This document shows, piece by piece, positions 18,598 through 25,579 of a stretch of 64,000 bases of DNA. How positions within the stretch are numbered: position 1 is the first letter of the stretch; each line of letters starts with the position of its first letter. Origin of the DNA: Qipengyuania soli (lineage in GTDB: Bacteria; Pseudomonadota; Alphaproteobacteria; Sphingomonadales; Sphingomonadaceae); NCBI RefSeq assembly GCF_015529805.1, contig NZ_CP064654.1, forward strand, positions 1,984,001 through 2,048,000, written 5' to 3'. Under the pieces are notes generated by a model. The model saw only the letters and a list, made by a program, of their open reading frames with translations. It was not told where the DNA came from and ran no database searches. The position numbers and the translations under genes were made by a program.

Positions 18598-20618
18598 GCG
18601 ATTATCTCGAAATCGTCATCGCCGACGGGACGGGCGAAATCGCCCCATTCGCCGGTCCTGCGCCAGTAGTCGTAGTAGCCGAATTTGCGGACGAGTTCCT
18701 TGAACCTAGTGGTCTTGCGGACTTCGCGATGGCTTGGCCACCAGACCGCATAGTCCATTGCCGCATCGGTCGACAAACCGCGCTCGAGGGCATCGAGTGC
18801 GAGGTCCTGCGCATCGAAATCGCCGCAGTGATAACTCAAGATGAAAGAGATTGTGCTGCTACGTGATGCTGGATCCGCCAGCGCCTTTAGCAGGAGTGCG
18901 ATCGTTTTTTCGCGGTCGTCGATGACCTGATAAAGTTCAGCGCGATATGGCACCTCGACCATCGCGTAGCGCAAATGGCGTTGCGCTTGTTCCTTGATCT
19001 CGCGCATGTCGCCGTCGTTCCAAATGCGAAACAAGCGGGCGTGCTCGCATACGGCGCGGTTCACTGGAAAAGTCTTGGACCTTTCGTACTCCGCATCACC
19101 CTCGTTCCGGCGCCCCGACGCAAGGTAAAGCATCTGCAGCAGCAGAGAATTGTAGCCCGCCATTGGGTCGGCACGTCGCGCCGATTCCGCAACTTCTATT
19201 GCCTCGCTCACTCTTCCCACACAAAACAAGCATGTGCCCTTCAATGAGGCAATTTCTGACGCATAGACTGGTGCTGTTTCCAAGGCCTTGTCGAAGGACA
19301 AGAGGGCCAAGTCCCATTTTCGCTCCCAACGGTAATGCACGGCCCGGATCAAATGGGCTTCGCTCGAATCTTGGGGGAGGTGTTCCGCCATCGCCACAAG
19401 CTGCTCGATCTGGAAGTCGCTTCGTACCTCGGGGGTAAACGCGAAGACCGATTGCTGCTGCAGCATCAACGTCAGGCCGCCGAGCGCGGGATAGAAGGCA
19501 GGATCCTTGGCCAAAACCTCCCGATACAACTCGAGCGCTGCGACGTACTGTGCGCCAGAAATTGCCGCATTGGCCGCCGCCCTCGCCCGCATGTAGAGAT
19601 CGTACAGTTCGACATTCTGTGTCGCGCGTTCACTGATGGCATCGCGTTCGCCAGGCTGGAACTGGACCTTGAGCGCGCTGACGATTGCCTGCGAAAGTTC
19701 GTCCTGCAGTTCGAAGATGTCGTCGAGATCGCGGTCATAGCGTTCGGACCAGACCTGCGCCCCGCTCGCCCCGTCGATCAGCTGGACATTGACCCGCACG
19801 CGATTTCCCGCCTTGCGCACGCTCCCCTCGAGCACATGGGTCACATTCAGTTGCCGTGCAACCTGCGCCACATCGACCGTTTGCCCCTTGAAGGTAAAGG
19901 CGGTGCTCCGCGCGATGACCGAGAGTGCCGAAACCTTGCCGAGGTCGTTGATGATGTCCTCGGCTATGCCGTCGGCGAAGTACTCCTGTTCCTCGTCGCG
20001 GCTGACGTTGTTGAACGGCAGCACCACGATCGACTGTCGGTCGAGTTGCGGGTCAGCGAGCTTTGGCGAGGATGAAGGCGCGTGGCGATCCGTGCCGATA
20101 AAGTCGCGAACCTGTCGCACCAGGCCTTGCCAGCGCGCATCGTGCCTGGTCCCGCGCCAACCGATCAAGTCGGCCGTCTGGACGAGCTCGAAGATGATCG
20201 GTCGCTCGCAAGCCTCGATAAGGACGGGGACAAGAGTACTCTTGCGATCCGCCAATGTTGCCTCGGCCCTTACCCAGCGGGAGGAAACCGAGAGCGGCGA
20301 CCAGAGCACGACCACAGCCTTCGCCGCACGCAGGGCCGCTTCGATCCGTTCATCGAAGACCTCGCCGGCCTGCAAGGCATCGTCCCACCAGACGTCGAGA
20401 CCTTCGGCGACGAGAGCGTCGGCGAACTGCCGTGCGATCGGGGCATCGCCGCGCGCGTAGGAGATGAAGATTTCAGGCGTAGGAAGAAGCCCCCGACTGC
20501 ATTCGGAAGCGACCCGCAAGTCGTATTCCGCAATGGCGGGGGCTTGGCAAGTATCGAGGCCGGCAAAGCTTCTTGCCTGCTTTTCTTGTACTTCGAATTC
20601 GGGGAGCACGCGCCGCAT
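18594..20618 (-). CDS. TIR-TolB-like-TPR protein
   Basis: The 674-residue protein has three parts. A TIR domain spans about 48-165: P-E-I-F-I-S-Y-A-R-G-D, D-V-W-W-D-D, and S-S-R-W-V-R-A-E, the last with the glutamate used by NAD-cleaving TIRs. A TolB/FlgO-like region spans about 195-320: I-V-V-L-P-F-N-N, Y-F-A-D-G-I-A-E-D, H-V-L-E-G-S-V-R-K and V-W-S-E-R-Y-D-R. Helical TPR-like repeats fill the rest. This architecture occurs in sphingomonads, often labelled adenylate-cyclase-associated, and its function is untested. No membrane helix separates the parts. The start has a G-G-G-G-A-G site. Confidence 0.8.
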   Translation of the reverse strand: MRRVLPEFEVQEKQARSFAGLDTCQAPAIAEYDLRVASECSRGLLPTPEIFISYARGDAPIARQFADALVAEGLDVWWDDALQAGEVFDERIEAALRAAKAVVVLWSPLSVSSRWVRAEATLADRKSTLVPVLIEACERPIIFELVQTADLIGWRGTRHDARWQGLVRQVRDFIGTDRHAPSSSPKLADPQLDRQSIVVLPFNNVSRDEEQEYFADGIAEDIINDLGKVSALSVIARSTAFTFKGQTVDVAQVARQLNVTHVLEGSVRKAGNRVRVNVQLIDGASGAQVWSERYDRDLDDIFELQDELSQAIVSALKVQFQPGERDAISERATQNVELYDLYMRARAAANAAISGAQYVAALELYREVLAKDPAFYPALGGLTLMLQQQSVFAFTPEVRSDFQIEQLVAMAEHLPQDSSEAHLIRAVHYRWERKWDLALLSFDKALETAPVYASEIASLKGTCLFCVGRVSEAIEVAESARRADPMAGYNSLLLQMLYLASGRRNEGDAEYERSKTFPVNRAVCEHARLFRIWNDGDMREIKEQAQRHLRYAMVEVPYRAELYQVIDDREKTIALLLKALADPASRSSTISFILSYHCGDFDAQDLALDALERGLSTDAAMDYAVWWPSHREVRKTTRFKELVRKFGYYDYWRRTGEWGDFARPVGDDDFEIIA

Positions 20619-20654
20619 TGGCGCCTGCTCCCCGCAGATTGGTCGAAGAACGAC

Positions 20655-21110
20655 CTATTTCTTGGGCAGGAAGGTCACTTCGCGCACCATGTACTCACCG
20701 ACGATGGAGCGGATGTTCGGATAGACAGTGGTGGTCACCTGCCGGTTGTTCGCCTCGTTGGCGGCACCCCATGCCTTCATGAAGGCCTCATAGCGTGCCT
20801 TGTTGGGCGCCAGATCGGCAGTGTTTGCGAAACGGGTCACGAGGATCACGTTGAAGTCGCCGCTGCTCGGCAGGTCGCTGACGTAGACCGCGTAGCTTTC
20901 CAACTGCCCCAGCTTCTTCGCGACTTCGTTGCTGGCAACCCAGGTATCGCGGATACCCTGGAGGTAATCCTCGATCATGTTCTCCTTCACCTTGACGGTG
21001 GCCACGGTCGAGACGCTGTCGCTGACCGTATAGTCCTCGTAGGGTGTGAGCTGGGCTGCTGCGGGTGTCGAAATGGCCAGTGCGAGGCCGAATACGAGAT
21101 GCTTCTTCAT
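20655..21110 (-). CDS. Hypothetical exported protein
   Basis: The 151-residue protein has a Sec signal (M-K-K-H-L-V-F-G-L-A-L-A-I-S-T-P-A-A-A) and no domain that can be named with certainty. The mature part (V-K-V-K-E-N-M-I-E-D-Y-L-Q-G-I, then V-I-L-V-T-R-F-A-N) resembles a single dimeric alpha/beta-barrel-like unit. Start 21110 has a G-G-G-G-G-A-G site just upstream. It precedes the TIR gene on the same strand with a 36-base gap, so the two may be co-transcribed. Upstream bases 21111-21353 hold no gene that I recognise. Confidence 0.65.
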   Translation of the reverse strand: MKKHLVFGLALAISTPAAAQLTPYEDYTVSDSVSTVATVKVKENMIEDYLQGIRDTWVASNEVAKKLGQLESYAVYVSDLPSSGDFNVILVTRFANTADLAPNKARYEAFMKAWGAANEANNRQVTTTVYPNIRSIVGEYMVREVTFLPKK

Positions 21111-21353
21111 GGGTCTCCCCCTTCCGTAGCGACCCTGCTTCCCCGCTGGCCGGCGGCCAGAGGGAGTGTTCAACCACGAGAGCGACCCCTGATTTTCCCG
21201 GGGTAGAGCACGCGGCGTAAGGACAGCATTTCCCTTCAGGGTGCAAGGTATGCACCCACTAAGCACCGGGCTACCTCTTTAGAATAGGCGACAACTATAC
21301 CTCGGGATGGGTTCGGCAGACGGACCGAGGCCGAGGAGGGCGGATACCCCAGG

Positions 21354-21899
21354 TCAGCCGCGCATCAGCGGCCCGTTTTCAAAGCCATCGCGCGAAATTT
21401 CGTAAACAAGGTGGACGATCCGCTTGCCCTGGTACTTGGCCAGTTCGTAGCGTTCGGTCCGCGCGGCCCCGATGGCCTCGAGAGCATTGCGCGAGCGGTA
21501 GTTGGTGTCGCCGACACGGAAGCGCACCGTGGCAAGGTCCTGGAAGGCATGTGCCAGCATCGCCCGCTTCATTTCGGGATTGATGCCCTTCCCCCAGCAG
21601 GAGCGATCGAGATAGGTCCAGCCGATCTCGATCGAACCGCCGTCATCGGGATCGAAACCCTTGTACTGTGACGATCCGAGGATTTGCCCGTCACTCTTGC
21701 GCACGATAGCCAGCGCGCCGCCGCTCTCGATCCCCTCGTCGAAGAAGGCGTCGAACACGTCACGCTTCCAGCGGTCGTGGATGGGATGTTGTTCCCAGAT
21801 CATCGGGTCGGACGCGATGGCGTAGAGCGGTTCGCGATCCGCCTCGGTCATCGGGCGGATCGTCAGCCGTTCTGTCTCGAGCGTCGGCTGGCGATCCAT
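21354..21899 (-). CDS. GNAT-family N-acetyltransferase (RimJ/RimL-like)
   Basis: The 181-residue protein has the RimJ/RimL-type fold. It opens L-E-T-E-R-L-T-I-R-P-M-T-E-A-D, followed by I-E-I-G-W-T-Y-L, W-G-K-G-I-N-P-E-M-K for the acetyl-CoA pyrophosphate loop, and R-F-R-V-G-D-T-N-Y-R-S-R-N-A-L-E-A-I-G-A. It likely acetylates an amine on a protein or small molecule; the substrate is unknown. It lies 6 bases from the aminotransferase on the same strand and is probably co-transcribed with it. Confidence 0.88.
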   Translation of the reverse strand: MDRQPTLETERLTIRPMTEADREPLYAIASDPMIWEQHPIHDRWKRDVFDAFFDEGIESGGALAIVRKSDGQILGSSQYKGFDPDDGGSIEIGWTYLDRSCWGKGINPEMKRAMLAHAFQDLATVRFRVGDTNYRSRNALEAIGAARTERYELAKYQGKRIVHLVYEISRDGFENGPLMRG

Positions 21900-21905
21900 C
21901 GCGGC

Positions 21906-23087
21906 CTAGCCCTTCGTCACATCCGCCAGCGCGGCGATGAACTTCTCGGTGTTGCCCGCGTGAAGCCCGGCAACGTTGATGCGCCCGGACCCGGCCATGT
22001 AGATGCCGTGATCCTCGCGCAGCCTGGCGATCTGGTCCTTGTCGAGCGGCAGCATGGCAAAGAGGCCGTTCTGGTCGCCGAGCGCGGCAAGGTTGAGGCC
22101 GGGAGCCTCGTTGTCGGCGGCAGCGAGACGAGCGCGAACACGGCGCATGCGGGCGCGCATGTCGTCGAGTTCCTCGAGCCACTCCTTGGTCATCGCCGGA
22201 TCGCGCAGCACGTTGCGCACTGCCGCGCCACCGTGGTCGGGCGGCATGGACCAGTTCGCGCGGGCAAGGGCGTTGGCGTTGGAGACGATGGCCGGAAGCT
22301 GGGAGGCCTCCTTCGCCATCATGTAGAACGCGCCCACACGGTCGCGGTAGAGGCCGAAGTTCTTGTCGCAGCTATAGGCGATCAGGGCCTCGGGCACGGC
22401 AGCCAGCACCTTGCGGATCCCGGCGACGTCCTCGTCGAGACCTTGGCCCAGCCCGTGGTAGGCGATGTCGAGCAGCGGCAGCACGCCGGTCTCGGCGAAG
22501 GCCGCCGCGATCGCCTCCCACTGGTCGAGCGTGTAGTCGACACCCGTCGGGTTGTGGCAGCAGCCGTGGAGCAGGACGGCATCGTTCGGCCCGGCGCCAT
22601 GGATCGCCGCCAGCACCGCTTCGAGATCGGCCGTACCGTCGGACTTCGCATGGGTGAAGGGCACGGTCTCGACGCCGACATCGGCAAGGATCTGCGCATG
22701 GTTCGGCCAGCTCGGCACGCCCATGTGGACGCGGGTCACTCCGGCAGCCTTGGCCAGCGCCACCGCCAGGCGGACGGCGCCGGTCCCGCCGGGGGTCTGC
22801 ATCCCTTCGATGCGCCCGCCCATCGTGGCGTCCTCACCGAAAATGTATGGCATCAGCGCGGCGGTAAAGCCGGTGTCGCCTTCAGGCCCGAGGTAGGATT
22901 TGGAATCCTGCTCGTCGATCAGCTTCTGCTCCGCCTTCTTGATCGAGCGGAAGACAGGGGTCGCGCCTTCGTTGGTACGATAGACGCCCACGCCGAGGTC
23001 GATCTTGTCCTCGCGCGGGTCCTGCGCATGCATCTTGATGAGCGCGAGAAGCGCGTCGGGGGCCTGGGCTTGAAGTCGGTCGAGCAT
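21906..23087 (-). CDS. Aromatic/aspartate aminotransferase, class I
   Basis: The 393-residue PLP enzyme is of the TyrB/AspC type, interconverting aromatic amino acids or aspartate with their 2-oxo acids. Landmarks are D-L-G-V-G-V-Y-R-T-N-E-G near the N-terminus, S-Y-L-G-P-E-G-D, C-C-H-N-P-T-G-V-D, and S-C-D-K-N-F-G-L-Y-R-D-R-V-G with the PLP lysine. The arginine that binds the alpha-carboxylate lies in the C-terminal domain. Length is normal. Sequence alone does not separate aromatic from aspartate preference. Confidence 0.92.
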   Translation of the reverse strand: MLDRLQAQAPDALLALIKMHAQDPREDKIDLGVGVYRTNEGATPVFRSIKKAEQKLIDEQDSKSYLGPEGDTGFTAALMPYIFGEDATMGGRIEGMQTPGGTGAVRLAVALAKAAGVTRVHMGVPSWPNHAQILADVGVETVPFTHAKSDGTADLEAVLAAIHGAGPNDAVLLHGCCHNPTGVDYTLDQWEAIAAAFAETGVLPLLDIAYHGLGQGLDEDVAGIRKVLAAVPEALIAYSCDKNFGLYRDRVGAFYMMAKEASQLPAIVSNANALARANWSMPPDHGGAAVRNVLRDPAMTKEWLEELDDMRARMRRVRARLAAADNEAPGLNLAALGDQNGLFAMLPLDKDQIARLREDHGIYMAGSGRINVAGLHAGNTEKFIAALADVTKG

Positions 23088-23112
23088 GCGCGCCTCATTG
23101 CCCGATATGATT

Positions 23113-23144
23113 GGGGCCGCAACAGGAAATCCCGTTGCGGCCCC
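23113..23144. terminator. Intergenic hairpin between the EipA-like gene and the aminotransferase gene
   Basis: A perfect 11-base inverted repeat (G-G-G-G-C-C-G-C-A-A-C and its complement) with a 10-base loop lies between two minus-strand genes. It is well placed as a terminator of the upstream gene, but no clear T run follows on either strand. It may be a factor-independent terminator of moderate strength or an mRNA-end structure. Confidence 0.45.
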
Positions 23145-23195
23145 GGAGCCTTCGTGAATTTTGATTATACGACCCGAAGAGCTCCTTTCTCGTCC

Positions 23196-23972
23196 TCAGA
23201 ACGGCAGCCAGCGCTGCTTCTTGGAAAACTTCATGTAACCGGCATTTACACCGAGGCGCAGGCCCGCTCCGACACGGATCGGGATGAGCACCACATCGCC
23301 CTTGCGCAGGTAGCTGGCGGTAAGGCCGCCGACGAAATAGGCCTGGCCCTCGCCCGCCGGGAAGCGCTCGTAGAGTTCCTCGCTGTCCCACAGGTTATAG
23401 ACGAGGACGAAAGTGCTGCCGGCATTGGCCCCGGCATCGAAGCCGATCGACGGGCCGGTCCAGTAAACGGGACGCTCGCCTTCGACCTTGTGGAACAGCG
23501 TGCCGGAACCGTAGCGCGCACCGACGATGAAGGCGCCGCTCGCTTCGCGTCCGACGATGTAGGCGTTGGGCTCGCCCTGATCCTTGAGCAGCTTCTGGAT
23601 CATGTCTGCGACGCCCTTGGCACCCTTGCCGAACACACCCTCGGCGGCACCGATAAGGTCATCTTCCTTGTAGGTGGTCGCGCTGTTTTCGACCGGAGGG
23701 GTTTCGACAGCAGTGGTGGCAGCAGCTTCAGCGCCTTGCTCGCTCCATGTCGGCTGCTCGGGATAGCTGTCGGTGGGAGCCGCCGGATCGGGCTCGGCGG
23801 TGTAAGTAACGCCCGCATCTGCTCCGGTCGTGGCAGGCTGCTTGACCAGATCGGCATCGATGGCGGTATCGGGATCGATCGTCTCGACCTGTGCGGCGAG
23901 CGGCGAAGCGGCCATGCCCATCGCTGCGAAAGCGATGGCAAGACGGCGAGTAACGGTAACGGCTTTTTTCAT
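23196..23972 (-). CDS. EipA/DUF1134 family envelope protein
   Basis: The 258-residue exported protein has a signal peptide (R-R-L-A-I-A-F-A-A-M-G-M-A-A-S-P-L-A-A-Q), an acidic low-complexity linker to about residue 100, and the DUF1134 domain. The domain shows F-G-K-G-A-K-G-V-A-D-M-I, G-A-R-Y-G-S-G, V-Y-W-T-G-P-S-I-G-F-D-A-G and K-F-S-K-K-Q-R-W-L-P-F. EipA in Brucella contributes to cell envelope integrity. Start 23972 is chosen for the signal peptide; the frame stays open across the tRNA gene, but that extension is not coding. Confidence 0.88.
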   Translation of the reverse strand: MKKAVTVTRRLAIAFAAMGMAASPLAAQVETIDPDTAIDADLVKQPATTGADAGVTYTAEPDPAAPTDSYPEQPTWSEQGAEAAATTAVETPPVENSATTYKEDDLIGAAEGVFGKGAKGVADMIQKLLKDQGEPNAYIVGREASGAFIVGARYGSGTLFHKVEGERPVYWTGPSIGFDAGANAGSTFVLVYNLWDSEELYERFPAGEGQAYFVGGLTASYLRKGDVVLIPIRVGAGLRLGVNAGYMKFSKKQRWLPF

Positions 23973-24190
23973 GGTTCCCTCCCTGCCCGCGCCGAAGCGC
24001 AGGCAGCTGCGCGACAAGAAGAATCCTCTTTCAGCAGCGCGGCAATGAAACGGCGATGAACCGAATCGAAATTGCGTCGAAGCGAGTCCTTCGTGCGATG
24101 CGCAGATCGCCGCAATCAGGCCTTGAAGCGGGCCGGAGCCGTGGCTATAGCGCGCCCCTCGCACACGGCCTGGCGCCGCTGCGAAGTTCC

Positions 24191-24281
24191 GGAGACGTGG
24201 GTGAGTGGCTGAAACCAGTTCCCTGCTAAGGAACCGTACTCGAACTGGGTACCGAGGGTTCGAATCCCTCCGTCTCCGCCA
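24191..24281 (+). tRNA. tRNA-Ser (anticodon GCU)
   Basis: A complete class II tRNA: acceptor arms G-G-A-G-A-C-G and C-G-T-C-T-C-C pair perfectly, the anticodon loop C-T-G-C-T-A-A gives anticodon GCU (reads AGC/AGU serine codons), a long variable arm follows, and the T arm is G-A-G-G-G-T-T-C-G-A-A-T-C-C-C-T-C. The 3' CCA is encoded (24279-24281). Its last 15 bases are duplicated at 51910-51924, marking it as the integration site of the mobile element that follows. Confidence 0.98.
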
Positions 24282-24282
24282 C
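24268..24282 (+). repeat. attL: 15-bp direct repeat in the tRNA-Ser 3' end
   Basis: C-T-C-C-G-T-C-T-C-C-G-C-C-A-C spans the end of the T arm and acceptor stem of tRNA-Ser and one base beyond. The same 15 bases occur at 51910-51924 in the same orientation. The left copy keeps the tRNA intact, as expected for a tRNA-targeted integrase. Confidence 0.88.
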
Positions 24283-24319
24283 CTCGCTTTTCCCAATCAA
24301 TCCCTTATAGTCCCCAAAC

Positions 24320-24341
24320 CCGCAGAAATGCGGCGTTTTTT
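24320..24341 (+). terminator. Probable terminator of tRNA-Ser
   Basis: A short hairpin (C-C-G-C-A, loop G-A-A-A, T-G-C-G-G) is followed by C-G and six T. It lies about 40 bases past the tRNA on the element side of attL, so the tRNA's current terminator was supplied by the element. Confidence 0.55.
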
Positions 24342-24380
24342 CGCTTTTCGTCGTCCGCTTAGTTCTCTATATGTTCCTAT

Positions 24381-24417
24381 GCATCCGGCGCAGCGTGTGG
24401 GTCTGGATGTGGGTCTG
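24381..24417 (+). repeat. Left arm-type direct repeat (integrase-binding candidate)
   Basis: This 37-base unit has the layout G-C-A-T-C-C, 8 unrelated bases, then two near copies of T-G-T-G-G-G-T-C-T. The same layout occurs at 51812-51848, where 21 of the last 23 bases match. It lies 14 bases upstream of the integrase start. Location just inside both ends fits arm-type sites of a tyrosine integrase. Confidence 0.6.
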
Positions 24418-24430
24418 AAAGGAACAAGCA

Positions 24431-25579
24431 ATGGGCAAGCTGACGGCGATGAGGGTCAAGAATCTGGTTGAACCTGGCCGCTATTCAGATGGCGAGGGTT
24501 TGATCCTCAAACTCGCTGCAAAGGGTAAAGGCAGCTGGATTGTCCGGGTTCAGGCCAATGGGAAGCGCCGAGACATCGGTTTAGGTCCTCTTTCCGAGCT
24601 GCCGCTAGCCGATGCTCGCGAGGCCGCGCGGGCCCTCCGCAAAGAGGTAAAGGCGGGCGTCGACGTCTTGGCAGAGCGCAAAAAGGAAGCCTTGGTCATC
24701 CCCACTTTCAGCGACGCCGCCAAGCTCGTTCATGACGAGCAAAAGGCCGCGTGGAAGAACGGCAAGCATCAGGCCCAATGGATCAAGACTCTCGAAACCT
24801 ATGCCTTTCCGACTCTCGGCGACAAACTCGTTTCAGAAATTGAAGGGCCGGCAATCCGCGATGCGCTTTCGCCAATCTGGCTGACCAAGCCCGAGACTGC
24901 GAGGCGAGTACGGCAACGAATCGGGTCGGTGCTCGATTGGGCCTGCGCAAAGGGCTTTCGTGAGACCGAGGCTCCGATGCGCTCGGTACTCCGTGGCTTG
25001 CCGCGCCAGCCCAAGAAGCAAAGCCACTTCGCAGCAATGCCTTATCCTGACCTACCCGCTTTCATTACATGGCTGCGCGGGCGCTCCTCGGTTGGCCGTC
25101 TTGCCCTGGAGTTCGTGATCCTGAACGCCTCTCGCTCCGGCGAAGTGCGCGGTGCGTGCTGGAACGAGATCGACCTCAGCAAGAAGCTCTGGAACATCCC
25201 TGCCGAACGCATGAAGGCAGGAACCATCCACGTCGTCCCGCTGTCGGAAGCGGCCATGGACGTCCTCAAGCGAGCGAAAGCCTTTCGCTCCCCTGTGAGC
25301 ACTCTAGTCTTTCCGGGCCAGAATCCTCGTCGACACTTGTCAGATATGACCTTGCTCAAAATCCTGCGCGACAAGGGCGACGATTACACCGTTCACGGTT
25401 TTCGCTCGTCCTTTCGCGACTGGGTCGCCGAAAAGACGAACTATCCGGGTGAAGTCGCAGAGGCAGCGCTTGCCCACACGATCGCCAACAAGGTCGAAGC
25501 GGCCTATCGGCGCACGGATTATCTCGATAAACGCAGGCCGCTGATGGCCGATTGGGCAGATTTTTGCCTGAGCGGTTAG
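24431..25579 (+). CDS. P4-type tyrosine integrase
   Basis: The 382-residue site-specific recombinase has an N-terminal arm-binding domain (DUF4102-like, about 1-90) and a C-terminal catalytic domain. The catalytic residues are visible: R235 in S-R-S-G-E, H322 and R325 in V-H-G-F-R, H349 in L-A-H-T, and the nucleophile Y359 in A-A-Y-R-R. It lies 149 bases from the tRNA-Ser end and should recombine attL with attR. A-A-A-G-G-A-A lies just ahead of the ATG. Its stop overlaps the stop of the convergent relaxase gene. Confidence 0.96.
   Translation: MGKLTAMRVKNLVEPGRYSDGEGLILKLAAKGKGSWIVRVQANGKRRDIGLGPLSELPLADAREAARALRKEVKAGVDVLAERKKEALVIPTFSDAAKLVHDEQKAAWKNGKHQAQWIKTLETYAFPTLGDKLVSEIEGPAIRDALSPIWLTKPETARRVRQRIGSVLDWACAKGFRETEAPMRSVLRGLPRQPKKQSHFAAMPYPDLPAFITWLRGRSSVGRLALEFVILNASRSGEVRGACWNEIDLSKKLWNIPAERMKAGTIHVVPLSEAAMDVLKRAKAFRSPVSTLVFPGQNPRRHLSDMTLLKILRDKGDDYTVHGFRSSFRDWVAEKTNYPGEVAEAALAHTIANKVEAAYRRTDYLDKRRPLMADWADFCLSG

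Noticed and set aside
21684-24059. Plus-strand open frame of 791 codons opposite the GNAT, aminotransferase and EipA genes
   Set aside because: It crosses three real genes and their gaps on the other strand; composition is that of a high-GC shadow frame.
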